DNA of 64,000 nt from Comamonas sp. lk (GCF_900564145.1 NZ_UOOB01000001.1:2420754-2484753); one strand, 5' to 3'; shown: positions 8,412-20,114, counted from the first letter of the stretch. The notes: a model not told the origin generated them from the sequence alone. Made by a program: numbers and translations.

Positions 8412-8735
8412 TCAGCACTTGCACAAAGCCGCGGCGTCTGGGGTGCAGGCTGCACCCTGGCAGCAGTTCTCGACAAGGTATGAGAGCAGCCCATTCATGA
8501 CAGGAAACGCGGCTCGATACAGCACGTTGCGCCCCTGCCTCTCCTGACTCACGAGTTCAGCATGGAAGAGTTCCTTAAGGTGAAATGACAGCGCATTGGG
8601 GGCGATACCCAACTGCTCCGCCAACGCACTGGGCGTCAGGCCTTCTGGTCCTGCAACTACCAGCGCACGAAAAACGCGCAGACGTGCCTCGTGGGCCAAA
8701 GCGGAGAGGGAGCGGATAACTTGGGCTTCTTGCAT
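8412..8735 (-). CDS. arsR: ArsR, arsenic-responsive repressor
   Basis: 107 aa winged-helix repressor. Instead of the ELCVCDL sensor in helix 3 used by plasmid ArsR (here LTPSALAEQLG, no Cys), it has a C-terminal cysteine cluster: C91, C92 and C97, then C105 and C107. This resembles the Acidithiobacillus-type ArsR, in which C-terminal cysteines bind As(III). The ATG at 8735 has no clear Shine-Dalgarno and lies 2 nt downstream of a perfect operator dyad, so the transcript may be leaderless or nearly so. First gene of arsRBCH. Confidence 0.92.
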   Translation of the reverse strand: MQEAQVIRSLSALAHEARLRVFRALVVAGPEGLTPSALAEQLGIAPNALSFHLKELFHAELVSQERQGRNVLYRAAFPVMNGLLSYLVENCCQGAACTPDAAALCKC

Positions 8736-8737
8736 TT

Positions 8738-8761
8738 TTCAATAATACAACTATTATTGAA
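8738..8761. promoter_or_regulatory. ArsR operator dyad
   Basis: TTCAATAAT-acaact-ATTATTGAA is a perfect 9-bp inverted repeat with a 6-bp spacer, directly in front of the arsR start. AT-rich dyads of this kind are typical ArsR-family operators. On the minus strand it contains TATTAT about 6 nt before the ATG, which could serve as a -10 element, so bound ArsR would block its own promoter. Confidence 0.8.
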
Positions 8762-9116
8762 TTAATGCTTTGATTCTTATGCTCTGTCATGGCTGATCTA
8801 GGGCTATGGAATGACCGCTTTGCGGATACACATCAAATGGCGGCTTGTGGCCGAACTCAGCCGGTCACGACCAGCACTTTGGTCAGCAGCAACCGGCACA
8901 GGCGTTCAGTTCAACCGGAATACGCATTGAATCAATCCTCACCGCAATCCTTGCAAGCCATTGATCAATTCAAGGTCCAGAATGCGGCTCGGTGAGCAAG
9001 CCGGTTTCAAGCAGCTTTGTATGGATGTTGAGGAAATCCGCCTGAAACAGGTGGGTGGGTTTGTAAAAAGCGACTTTCAAGGTGCTTTGGGAGAGTGCAG
9101 TAGGGCTGCAGAAAGC
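8762..9116. other. Intergenic region without a recognisable gene
   Basis: Between the arsR operator and the terminator of the SDR gene. Short frames are present but none has family features or a convincing ribosome site. The arsR promoter must lie in its left part. Confidence 0.45.
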
Positions 9117-9140
9117 AAAAAGCCCGCTCGATGGCGGGCC
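9117..9140 (-). terminator. Terminator of the SDR gene
   Basis: On the minus strand the stem GCCCGC / GCGGGC is followed by TTTTTGC. It lies about 65 nt downstream of the SDR stop codon. Confidence 0.75.
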
Positions 9141-9204
9141 GTCTGCTAGTTGAAGTGATTCATCGGAGCTGGCTCAAGCAACTGCCGGTGGAGGGCGTAT
9201 CAAG

Positions 9205-10044
9205 TTATGCCGAGCGTCGTGGGGTTGGGAGGTGACCGCCGTCGACATAGATGTTTTGACCTGTAATCCATTCGCCTTGATCGCTGCACAGGAATGCCAC
9301 CAGGTGAGCAATATCTTCACCTGTGCCCGCGCGCCCTAAAGAGATGTAGGAGGCAATCATGTCATCCCATACTTTGCCCCGAGGTACGTCATCCAAACGA
9401 CTTGTTTCGACGATTCCAGGGGCAACGACATTGACCCGGATCTTCTTTGGTCCTAGTTCTCGCGCCATGATGGTCGTCAGGCCATTGATGGCCACTTTCG
9501 TGGTTGCGTAGGCGGCAGTGTCCGGTGCCAGTAATTGAGCTGCCAGCGACGAAATATTGATAATGGCGCCGCCTTCTCCTTGCTCACCCATTTGTTTGGC
9601 GAATGCACGGGACATATAGAACGTGCCGTTGAGGTTGACGTTCATCACTCGCTGCCAGGTCTCGATCGACAGTTCCGTCGCAGGAATTCGATCATTGCCG
9701 CGAGTGGCGCCTGCGTTGTTGATCAGAAAATCGACACGACCGAATTCCGCGATAGTGCGTGCCAGCAGTGCATCGATAGACTCCGGGTTGCTGACATCGG
9801 AAACCACCGGCAAGGCGCGGCGACCTAGCTGACGGACTTCATCAGCCACCGATTCGATATCGCGCCAATTCACTTCGCGCTCATCTTCTGGGTAGGTTTC
9901 GGGTGCGCGGCCTGTGCCAGTCAAGACCACATCGCAACCCGCTTGCGCCAATGCCATCGCAATGGGTCGACCGATGCTGCGCATTCGACCTGCACCGGTG
10001 ATTACTGCTACTTTGCCTTCAAAACCAGTCAAGGTATATGACAT
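9205..10044 (-). CDS. Short-chain dehydrogenase/reductase
   Basis: 279 aa, classical SDR. The nucleotide-binding loop at residues 16-25 is TGAGRMRSIG, longer than the usual TGxxxGIG. NNAG is followed by NVNLNGTF, the catalytic Ser is in ISSLAAQ, and Tyr/Lys in YATTK. The acidic or polar residue choice after strand 2 (LTGTGRAPETYPEDER) suggests NADP preference, but this is weak. It stands alone, with its own terminator, and no neighbour reveals the substrate. Membership of a fabG-like group is possible. Confidence 0.82.
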   Translation of the reverse strand: MSYTLTGFEGKVAVITGAGRMRSIGRPIAMALAQAGCDVVLTGTGRAPETYPEDEREVNWRDIESVADEVRQLGRRALPVVSDVSNPESIDALLARTIAEFGRVDFLINNAGATRGNDRIPATELSIETWQRVMNVNLNGTFYMSRAFAKQMGEQGEGGAIINISSLAAQLLAPDTAAYATTKVAINGLTTIMARELGPKKIRVNVVAPGIVETSRLDDVPRGKVWDDMIASYISLGRAGTGEDIAHLVAFLCSDQGEWITGQNIYVDGGHLPTPRRSA

Positions 10045-10641
10045 ATCGCTTCCTTAGGATGAGAGATTCGTATTACTCAGATTCTTCGATCTGGCTTGAT
10101 GCTCATGTACTTGAACCCGCAATTGAGAACGTTGCGGAGCTTGAAGAGTGAGTCAATCAATAGGCGGATTCTTCGGGCAGGAAGGTGGAGAAAAATCGTC
10201 TGATGGGACTAAGGATAGATTCCCATTGAGGAGCTCCCTCACTGCTGACAGTCTGGTGATCGCTTGCCGACTTGTCAGCTTTGCTGGCGAAGGCTGTGCT
10301 AATTTGTGCCGAAGGCCGCGCAACGCAATTCTCAATGCAACTGACTTTCGTCAAGCCCGTACCAAGCCTTCAAACGGCATGATGCATTGCCGCATTTTTT
10401 TACATGGCAGGAAATAGGGGACTTTGGCACTTTCTCCAATGAAATCATTGTGGGGAAGTGCATGAAAAACCTTGAGTCTTGTACAAGACTTAAAAAAACA
10501 AGCCCGGTTGCGCGTAGAATTTTGTATTGTGGGAATGCATTGCATAACAAGAGTGGCATTCCTTCGGTGTCAGGACCCAGGCGCAAGCATGAGGTTCTGG
10601 CACATGGCAGGCTCCCCCTTTTTCACAACCTGAGACACGAG
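10045..10641. other. Long leader/intergenic region upstream of icd
   Basis: About 600 bp between the divergent SDR and isocitrate dehydrogenase genes. An open frame continues in phase upstream of icd from 10387, but its translation does not resemble the start of monomeric isocitrate dehydrogenases and is interrupted upstream, so I treat it as non-coding. It contains a 16-bp palindrome (listed separately). Confidence 0.5.
10475..10490. promoter_or_regulatory. Perfect palindrome upstream of monomeric icd
   Basis: AGTCTTGTACAAGACT is a perfect 16-bp palindrome, extended by TT and AA after one mismatch on each side. It has no spacer, so it is a protein-binding DNA palindrome rather than an RNA hairpin. 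It lies 152 nt upstream of the icd ATG and is likely the operator of a dimeric regulator of TCA-cycle genes. The GntR and TetR families are candidates. Confidence 0.5.
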
Positions 10642-12873
<2,232 letters not shown>

Positions 12874-12921
12874 GCATGGCGTTTTGCAGAGCGAGGCCTG
12901 CCTCGCCTGCAAGCTCCCATC

Positions 12922-12956
12922 AGCCGGTGCGCCTGAAAAGGCCACCGGCTTTTTTG
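12922..12956 (+). terminator. Terminator of monomeric icd
   Basis: AGCCGGTG ... CACCGGCT stem with a T-run (TTTTTT) immediately after, about 50 nt downstream of the stop. Confidence 0.9.
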
Positions 12957-12963
12957 CGCGTCT

Positions 12964-13030
12964 ATCTTGTTTTGCTATATAAAGAGTAGCTTTCTGTGCT
13001 TGATACGTAAGCGCTTGATGGCAATTTGAC
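12964..13030. repeat. Copy of a dispersed AGCGCTTG palindromic element
   Basis: Contains TAGCTTTCTGTGCTTGATA followed by CGTAAGCGCTTGATGG, resembling the short intergenic palindromes (TAGCTGCTAGCGCTTGAT..AAGCGCTAGAG) common in Comamonadaceae genomes. It lies between the icd terminator and the CPCC gene. Related copies are seen at 17700-17752, 24525-24590, 28499-28540, 34121-34175 and 43688-43720. Confidence 0.45.
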
Positions 13031-13053
13031 TCAAAAATCCCAAGAGCCTGCCC

Positions 13054-13311
13054 ATGACCTTGTTCCAATGCCCGTGCTGCGACTATTTCTCTCTGAAGGA
13101 TCGAGGCGAATACAGCATCTGCAAGCTCTGCTTCTGGGAGGACGATGGTCGCAACCCGGATCAGCTTGACGTGTACTCAGGCCCCAATCACATGACGCTG
13201 CGCGAAGGTCGGCGCAATTTTCAGGCATTCGGAGCCTGCGATAGGCGCATGCTCAAGAGCGTGCTGCCCGCTGCCGAGCGGGCAAGGTTTGCGCACCACA
13301 GTCGCGCTTGA
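13054..13311 (+). CDS. CPCC-family cysteine-rich small protein
   Basis: 85 aa. It starts with MTLFQCPCCDYFSL and has a second cysteine pair in ICKLCFWEDDG. This matches the cysteine-rich CPCC family, probably a small zinc ribbon that holds one zinc with C6, C8/C9 and the CxxC pair. The conserved tail DVYSGPNHMTLREGRRNF is also present. Function of the family is unknown. It ends 22 nt before the convergent PepSY gene. Confidence 0.8.
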   Translation: MTLFQCPCCDYFSLKDRGEYSICKLCFWEDDGRNPDQLDVYSGPNHMTLREGRRNFQAFGACDRRMLKSVLPAAERARFAHHSRA

Positions 13312-13332
13312 TCGCAGGGCTTGGCCGTTTGC

Positions 13333-14844
13333 TCAATGCCTGGCGCGCCGTGGCCGCAGGCGGCGCAAGCCAATCACCACGCCGGTGCCGCTGAGCAGCA
13401 GGCCGCCCAGACTTAAAACAATCAGCAAGCCGTCCCAGAGTGGGCGGCGCTGCAGCAGTGGTAGCCAGTCCCAGCTGTGCAGCATGGCAAACAGCCAGCG
13501 TTTGACGCGCTGGCGCTGGTTCAACTGGCCCAGCAACTGACCGGTGCTCGCATCGATATGCAGCCAGGTCTGGCCGGCATCGCCATAGATCACGCGCAGC
13601 ACCGGCAGCGGCTTGCTGGTGCCGCCCATCATGGTGTGGTCGGCGCGGGCGTAGTAGTAAAGGTCATAGTCGCTCAGCCACTGGCTGCTCAGCACTGCGG
13701 CATCGGAGAGCTGTGCCGCGCCTGCCAGCAAAGCTGCTTTGTCATGCTGCAGCGCCTGGGCCGTGTCGGCATTGAGCACCTGTTTGTGGCCCAGGGCATT
13801 GACGGCGGTCACCTGGGTCTGGCCCAGCACGCGGCTCCAGCGCAACTCCCGCACGCCGGGGCCGGCAGCGGAGAGCAGCTGCGCAGGCCCTGCCGCATCT
13901 GCAGGTAGATTCATGGCCCCCATAGGCCATTTCCCCATATTCACTGTGCGCTGCTTGCTATCAAAGATATGCCATGGGTTCATGGACATCAGACCGCTGA
14001 AAATCCAGGTCAGCGTGACGGCGGCAAACAGCAGGCCGACGATATGGTGCCAACGCATCAGGCGTGAGGGGTAGGGCGTGCGCTGGCCGCTGCGGTAGGG
14101 CCGGGCAAAACGCCAGCGCATCACGCCCACCACCGTGCCGCTGATGGCCAGCGCAATGCCGGCGATGGACAAGGTGTTGACCACATCGGCCCAGATGCCG
14201 TCAAACCAGTTGCCGCGCAGCAGATAAAGCCAGTGCAGCCAGGCGCCCACGTAGTTCCAGCCGCGCTCGGTGGCCGTGGCATCGCGCAGCACTTCGCCGG
14301 TTTGGCTGGAGATATACAGACGGGTCTGGGCCGCATCGTCCAGCGCCACCACATGCAGGGGCCGGTGCGCATCCAGACCACGGCTGTGGGTGAAGGCATC
14401 TTGCTGCACCTGGCCCTGGTAGCTGGCGGCGATGCCAGGCGCGAACGCCGCCGCCGCTGCCATGGCCTGTGCTTGCCCCGCCGGCGGCAGCACGCTGCCG
14501 GTGTAGGCATCAATCACCGTGGCCGTGCTTGGGTGATGGTCTTTGCCCTGCTTGCCTGCCGCAATCACCCAGTAACTGGCCCGACCCGCGCTGGCCATGG
14601 ACAGGCGCAGGTCGCTCACTGCTGTGCTGATGCCCGCCTTGCTCAGCGCCTGCTGAGGTCTGAGCAGCTCGGGGCTGGCCTGCAGCTCGGGCAGATGCAG
14701 CAGCCGCTCGGCTTCGGTGAGCTTGGGGTAGCCCACATACATCATCACCATGCCGGAGAAAAACCACAGCGCAAACAGCAGGCACATGCCTATGCCCAGC
14801 CAGCGGTGGGCCAGAAACAGCCAGCGCTTCCATGAAATTTGCAT
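13333..14844 (-). CDS. PepSY-associated TM-helix protein, probable iron-uptake reductase
   Basis: 503 aa. Membrane helix at about residues 10-37, then a large periplasmic part with PepSY-like stretches (RLYISSQTGEVLRDATATE), two or more helices in the middle (TLSIAGIALAISGTVVGVMRW, IVGLLFAAVTLTWIFSG) and a final helix before the Arg-rich tail. Histidines sit at helix ends as in heme-binding membrane reductases. Proteins of this kind accompany TonB receptors and are thought to reduce or release the imported metal complex at the inner membrane. It follows the TonB receptor gene by 13 nt. Confidence 0.83.
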   Translation of the reverse strand: MQISWKRWLFLAHRWLGIGMCLLFALWFFSGMVMMYVGYPKLTEAERLLHLPELQASPELLRPQQALSKAGISTAVSDLRLSMASAGRASYWVIAAGKQGKDHHPSTATVIDAYTGSVLPPAGQAQAMAAAAAFAPGIAASYQGQVQQDAFTHSRGLDAHRPLHVVALDDAAQTRLYISSQTGEVLRDATATERGWNYVGAWLHWLYLLRGNWFDGIWADVVNTLSIAGIALAISGTVVGVMRWRFARPYRSGQRTPYPSRLMRWHHIVGLLFAAVTLTWIFSGLMSMNPWHIFDSKQRTVNMGKWPMGAMNLPADAAGPAQLLSAAGPGVRELRWSRVLGQTQVTAVNALGHKQVLNADTAQALQHDKAALLAGAAQLSDAAVLSSQWLSDYDLYYYARADHTMMGGTSKPLPVLRVIYGDAGQTWLHIDASTGQLLGQLNQRQRVKRWLFAMLHSWDWLPLLQRRPLWDGLLIVLSLGGLLLSGTGVVIGLRRLRPRRARH

Positions 14845-14857
14845 GGGCTGCCCCGTT

Positions 14858-17071
14858 TCAGTAGCTCAGGCGCAGCGCTATATCGGCGCTGCGGGCGGCA
14901 CCCAGATAAGCCATGGTGCTGCTGAGGCTGGCGGCGTAGCTGCGATTGGTTGCATTGCGCAGCCGCGCCTGCAGCGTCATCTGGCGGTTGATCTGGTAGT
15001 CCAGACCCAGATCCAGCAGCGTGACGCGCGGCCAGTAGAAGGTATTGGCCGCATCACCGTAGATGCGACCCACATGGCGCAGACCGGCGCTCAGCAGCAG
15101 ATCCGGCGTGGCGCGATAACGGGTCCAGAGATTGGCGACCGTGGCCGGGGTGTTGACCGGGTGCTTGCCGGCCATGGAGATGCCGTTTTGCTGGTAATTG
15201 TCATAGCGCGCCCGGGTGTGGCTGTAGTCGGCGCGCAAGCTCCACTGCGCAGACAGGGCCAGCGCCACGGCGGCTTCCATGCCGCGCGAGGACTGCTCTC
15301 CCACCAGCAGGGTGCGGGTGCTGTCGCTGGGGTCTTGCGTGGCGATGTTGTGTCGCTCGATCTGGTAGGCGGCCAGCGTGGCCGAGCCCTTGTCTTGCAT
15401 AAAGCGCCATTTCGCCCCCACTTCGAGCTGGCGGCCGGTGGTCAGGCCGGTGTTGTTGATGGCATCGGCAAAGCTGGCCGTGGCCAGCGTGCCCGAGGGC
15501 GGATCGGCGGCGGTGGCGTACTGGGCATAAAGCGCGGCTTCGGGCGTGGCATCCCAGACCAGGCCGATGCGGCCTGTGGTGGGGCGGTAGCTGCGGCTCC
15601 AGCTGGCAGGTGCGCTGGCCGTGACTTCGCGCCGATTGCTCAGATCCAGATCCAGGCGTTCATGCCTGAGGGCCGTGAGCACATGCAGCGTGGGGGCGAT
15701 GGCGGTGCGGTTTTCCAGGTACAGGGCGATGTTCTGGATGCGGTTGTCCCGGTCGGCCCTGAAGCCGGGCTGCATGCCGGGGATGGAGTAGAAATTTTCG
15801 GTCGCAAAGTCGTAGGGATTGACGGTGCTTACCGTGCCCGAGAGGCTGGTGGGGTAGCGGGTCTGGCGGTTGACGCTGACATCCAGGCCAAACGCCCAGT
15901 CGCTGCGCAAGCCGGCCAGTTGGCTTTGCAGCCTGCCTTCCAGCCGGTCGCCGATCAGCAGTTGCTCATGGCGCTGCAGCAGCGCGCTGGAGCGGATGAC
16001 GGCGCTGTTGCCGGCGTTGAAGCGGTAGCTCTCCACATTGCGGTACTCCCGCTGGGCGCTATAGGCGTAGAAGGTGTTGCTCCACTGCAGTTGCGGGTTG
16101 ACACGGCCTTCGGTGATGGAGCGCAGCCATTGCACGCGCTGGGCATACAGGCCGTCGGCGCTGTTGTAGTTCTTGTCGCGGGTGGCCGGGTCGATGCTGA
16201 CCTCGCCCTGGATGGGGTTGCGCAGCGGCGTGCCCCAGTAAGGTCGGTCTACCCGCTCATGCTGGTATTCGTAGGCCAGGGTGTGGGTGAGTCCGCCGCC
16301 CAGCTCGGAGCGCAGCGACAGCGCTAACTGCGTGGCATGGCGCTTGACCTGATCTATGCTGCTGCCGCCTGTGCTTTGGTTCAGGTCCAGCCGCAGATAG
16401 TGGACGTTGGCGTCATCTGCGCTGCCCACGCGGCGGTTCAGTCCCAACGAAGCCTGCTTGAGTCCGTTGCTGCCCAGGCGTATCTGGCCTTCGGTGAACG
16501 AAGTGCTCTCCGGCAGCTTGGTGATGTAGTTGAGCGTGCCGCCCACCCCGCCTGCGCCATACAGAAAGCTGGACGCGCCGCCTATGGCCTCGATGCGGTC
16601 GTAAATCCAACTGTCTACCGGGCGGGCCGCAATGCTGTACTGCACATTGATGCCGTTGAACAGCTGGCTGACCGAGCTGCCGCCAAAGCCCCGGTAGCTC
16701 ACGCCGGGATTGCCGGGCGGGCTGTAGGCCGTCACACCGGGAATAGCGGCCAGTGCCTCCTGCGTGTTTTGCGCACCGCGCGCTTCCAGCTCGCTGCGAT
16801 CAAGAGTGTGCACGCTGGCCGGTAGCTCTTTGGCGCTCAGGCCCAGGCGGCTGGCCGTCGCCGATTTTGCATCGAGCGCCAGGCTGGAAAAAGCCTCGTG
16901 CCAGCCTTCGCTGACCTCCACGGTGGCCAGCGTGGGCTCGGCGGCATGGACATATCCGCTGAGCAGGGCCAGAACGGCGCAGCTGCTGGCAGAGAGTGCG
17001 GGAAGAGAGAGCTGGGGAAGAGCGCGCGCACGAGCGCGCCCGCCAAAATGACGGGAAGAAGAACGGATCAC
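14858..17071 (-). CDS. TonB-dependent outer-membrane receptor, siderophore type
   Basis: 737 aa. Signal peptide ends near VHA (about residue 43). A TonB-box-like stretch TLATVEVS, a plug domain (ELPASVHTLDRSELEARGAQ; the NTQEALAAIPGV segment; YGAGGVGGTLNYITK) and a 22-strand barrel ending in LRLSY with the C-terminal aromatic residue follow. It imports a ferric chelate, or possibly another metal complex, using TonB. It is the middle gene of DUF2946 - receptor - PepSY on the minus strand. I see no convincing Fur box close by, so metal specificity is open; DUF2946 partners are also seen with copper receptors. Confidence 0.9.
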   Translation of the reverse strand: MIRSSSRHFGGRARARALPQLSLPALSASSCAVLALLSGYVHAAEPTLATVEVSEGWHEAFSSLALDAKSATASRLGLSAKELPASVHTLDRSELEARGAQNTQEALAAIPGVTAYSPPGNPGVSYRGFGGSSVSQLFNGINVQYSIAARPVDSWIYDRIEAIGGASSFLYGAGGVGGTLNYITKLPESTSFTEGQIRLGSNGLKQASLGLNRRVGSADDANVHYLRLDLNQSTGGSSIDQVKRHATQLALSLRSELGGGLTHTLAYEYQHERVDRPYWGTPLRNPIQGEVSIDPATRDKNYNSADGLYAQRVQWLRSITEGRVNPQLQWSNTFYAYSAQREYRNVESYRFNAGNSAVIRSSALLQRHEQLLIGDRLEGRLQSQLAGLRSDWAFGLDVSVNRQTRYPTSLSGTVSTVNPYDFATENFYSIPGMQPGFRADRDNRIQNIALYLENRTAIAPTLHVLTALRHERLDLDLSNRREVTASAPASWSRSYRPTTGRIGLVWDATPEAALYAQYATAADPPSGTLATASFADAINNTGLTTGRQLEVGAKWRFMQDKGSATLAAYQIERHNIATQDPSDSTRTLLVGEQSSRGMEAAVALALSAQWSLRADYSHTRARYDNYQQNGISMAGKHPVNTPATVANLWTRYRATPDLLLSAGLRHVGRIYGDAANTFYWPRVTLLDLGLDYQINRQMTLQARLRNATNRSYAASLSSTMAYLGAARSADIALRLSY

Positions 17072-17160
17072 GAAAAAACTCCTGGCCGGGCACTGAAGAG
17101 CACAGTGCAGACAAAAGCCGAGTCCGCCCTCAGGGACGGCTCAGCCAACCGAGAAAGGTT

Positions 17161-17646
17161 TCAGGAGTTAGCAGGAGGCCCGCGTGCGGGCAGGGGTGCG
17201 CGGGTGACGGAAGCAATATGCGCTGCCACCAGGGGGCGCAGCGCATGGGACAGCGGCTGTGCCATGGGCGGCAGATCGCCAAAATGCAGGGGTGCAGGCC
17301 CGGCAGCAGGCAGGCACAGTGCGCAATCGAGGGTGTTGTGCTGGCCGCTATGGGCCGCGCTCTGCGCATTCTCACCAAGGCTGCTATCTGCGCTGGTGTC
17401 ATCGCTGACGCTGTTGCCGACAGCGCTGCTGACATTGACCCAGCGCATCTCGCCCGAGGTGGTGCAGATCAGTTCCATCGCCTGCGGATGGATGAACGGC
17501 GATGCGCTGGCGGCGCCCAACGTCAAAGCAAACCAGGCCAGGATCAGCCGGGAGAGCCAGAAGGAGGTGCGCAGCTGGTGCATGAAACGATTATGCCGGT
17601 TTGCGATGTGGGTCCGCAGATTGCGGGCCGAGAAAAGCACAGACAT
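17161..17646 (-). CDS. DUF2946-like membrane-anchored protein
   Basis: 161 aa from the ATG at 17646, or 140 aa from a second ATG at 17583; neither has a strong ribosome site, and the second matches the usual family start just before a hydrophobic segment (LILAWFALTLGAASA). The middle is Ser/Asp rich. The conserved part is a CxxC with nearby His (HTLDCALCLPAAGP), which suggests a metal or redox site in the periplasm. It precedes the TonB receptor by 89 nt in the same direction and may assist metal handling. Confidence 0.65.
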   Translation of the reverse strand: MSVLFSARNLRTHIANRHNRFMHQLRTSFWLSRLILAWFALTLGAASASPFIHPQAMELICTTSGEMRWVNVSSAVGNSVSDDTSADSSLGENAQSAAHSGQHNTLDCALCLPAAGPAPLHFGDLPPMAQPLSHALRPLVAAHIASVTRAPLPARGPPANS

Positions 17647-17699
17647 ATGCCTGTTGCGACAAGACTTGGTCGGTGCTGGATTTTCAGTCTGAATGGGCT

Positions 17700-17752
17700 C
17701 TAGTGCTTGTATGTAGAGCGCTAGATGCTATCAATACAGGAATTTTTTGATG
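17700..17752. repeat. Copy of a dispersed AGCGCTTG palindromic element
   Basis: Read on the minus strand: ATTGATAGCATCTAGCGCT, then ctacata, then CAAGCACTAGAG, a near-perfect stem. This is the best match in the window to the Comamonadaceae-type intergenic palindrome. It lies between the convergent-free ends of the DUF192 and DUF2946 genes. Confidence 0.55.
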
Positions 17753-17756
17753 GGCT

Positions 17757-18236
17757 TCAGCGCGGTGCGAAGGGAGCACCGCCCAGCTTGGCTCCGGCCT
17801 TGATGCCGCGCTTGGCGAACCAGCCCTGGTTCATTTCCAGCACAAAGCGCACCGGCTTGGCTGAGCAGTGCGAATCATCGGACTGCGGTTTCATATCGGC
17901 CAGATTGACGATGGTGCCGTCATCGGCCACAAAGGCGGCGGTCAGGGGCAAGAGCGTGTTGCGCATCCAGAAGCACTGCACGCCGGGCTGTTCGAATACA
18001 AACAGCATGCCTTCCTGCTGGGGCATTTCCTTGCGGAACATGAGACCGATCTCGCGCTGCTGTGGCGTAACGGCCAACTGTGTATCGATGCGGTACATGC
18101 CTGCCGTCAGATCGGTGCGACGCAGATTCATCTGGGGAGAACCGTCCTGGGCGTTGGCCAGGCTGCCAAAGCCCAGCAGGGCGCTCAGGGCAAGAGCTGA
18201 AGAAACAACAAAGGGCAGGCGGAGAGCAAACTTCAT
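17757..18236 (-). CDS. DUF192 family secreted protein
   Basis: 159 aa from the ATG at 18236; upstream in-frame sequence overlaps a terminator and is not coding. Signal peptide ends near ANA (about residue 29). The DUF192 domain is complete, with the typical segments REIGLMFRKEMPQQEGMLFV, CFWMRNTLLPLTAAFV and the C-terminal VLEMNQGWFAKRGIKAG. Members are small periplasmic or surface beta-barrel-like proteins of unknown role. Single-gene unit. Confidence 0.88.
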   Translation of the reverse strand: MKFALRLPFVVSSALALSALLGFGSLANAQDGSPQMNLRRTDLTAGMYRIDTQLAVTPQQREIGLMFRKEMPQQEGMLFVFEQPGVQCFWMRNTLLPLTAAFVADDGTIVNLADMKPQSDDSHCSAKPVRFVLEMNQGWFAKRGIKAGAKLGGAPFAPR

Positions 18237-18295
18237 GGCAATCAAGGGCCTTGTAACTGGGTCTGGCAAAGGTCGGTGCGCGAGGCGATCATAAG

Positions 18296-18329
18296 AAAAG
18301 CCCGCAGACTCGTTATTCTGCGGGCTTTT
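18296..18329. terminator. Strong terminator hairpin
   Basis: AAAAGCCCGCAGA, loop CTCGTTAT, TCTGCGGGCTTTT: a 13-bp perfect stem with A/T tails on both sides. It terminates the small secreted protein gene (18400-18594) on the minus strand. Confidence 0.88.
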
Positions 18330-18399
18330 TAGTGTGCGTCCCTGCATTTGAAATGTGGTGGCGCTCAGTATCAGTTGTGCTTGCGGCAGGCCGCTATCT

Positions 18400-18594
18400 T
18401 CACATCGCCTTGTGCATTTTCTTGGAAGAATGTTTGACTTGTTTGTGGCTATGGGTGGACTTGGCCTTCATGTGCTTGGCCGCAGGGGCTGCGGCCTTGG
18501 CGGGCGCTTGAACCGGGGCTGCGGGTGCTGCTGCCTGGGCGAAGGCGCCTGCAGCGAAAGTACCGGCAATCAGGACAGCGAGTAGTTTTTTCAT
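18400..18594 (-). CDS. Small secreted Ala-rich protein with His/Lys-rich tail
   Basis: 64 aa from the ATG at 18594 (MKKLLAVLIA), with AGGAAA upstream. Signal peptide at residues 1-19 (ends AFA). The mature part is an Ala/Pro spacer (residues 20-39) and a basic tail with five histidines and many lysines (HMKAKSTHSHKQVKHSSKKM). Low-complexity, so homology is hard to judge. The tail could bind metal or anionic surfaces. It is followed by the terminator at 18296-18329 and is a free-standing gene. Confidence 0.65.
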   Translation of the reverse strand: MKKLLAVLIAGTFAAGAFAQAAAPAAPVQAPAKAAAPAAKHMKAKSTHSHKQVKHSSKKMHKAM

Positions 18595-18655
18595 GTCTGC
18601 AAATTTCCTGGGTTCAGTTGAGGTTGCGACGCGGACCATCCGTGCCACAAATATT

Positions 18656-18680
18656 CAACGCCGGCGCTGTGCCGGCGTTG
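18656..18680. other. GC-rich perfect hairpin between divergent genes
   Basis: CAACGCCGGC, loop GCTGT, GCCGGCGTTG: a 10-bp perfect stem without a T-run. It sits in the 210-bp region between the small secreted protein gene and the divergent icd. It may be an operator or a structured leader element; no assignment. Confidence 0.4.
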
Positions 18681-18751
18681 ACAGAATCTGGCGATGAACT
18701 GCGTAAGAATTTTGTGAGCGCCAGTGATGCCAAAATCGGGCCATAGACGCA

Positions 18752-18780
18752 TTAACGATCAGGTTGCTGCGCCGCATAAT
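18752..18780 (+). promoter_or_regulatory. Candidate promoter of dimeric icd
   Basis: TTAACG, 17-bp spacer, CATAAT, ending 24 nt before the icd ATG. Both boxes are imperfect and the call rests on spacing and position. Confidence 0.3.
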
Positions 18781-18804
18781 TACCAATTCAGGAGATTCGC
18801 AACA

Positions 18805-20067
<1,263 letters not shown>

Positions 20068-20083
20068 GGCCTTGACGCCTGAA

Positions 20084-20114
20084 TAAAAAAACGCACCTTC
20101 GGGTGCGTTTTTTT
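20084..20114. terminator. Bidirectional UUCG-tetraloop terminator
   Basis: ACGCACC-TTCG-GGTGCGT with seven A on the left and seven T on the right. It serves the icd gene on the plus strand and the thioesterase gene on the minus strand. Confidence 0.92.

Noticed and set aside
8789..9149. Two short plus-strand frames between ars and the SDR gene.
   Set aside because: No ribosome site, no family features, and the second one runs through a terminator.
10387..10641. N-terminal extension of the icd frame.
   Set aside because: The extension does not resemble isocitrate dehydrogenase, and the ATG at 10642 matches the normal protein start.
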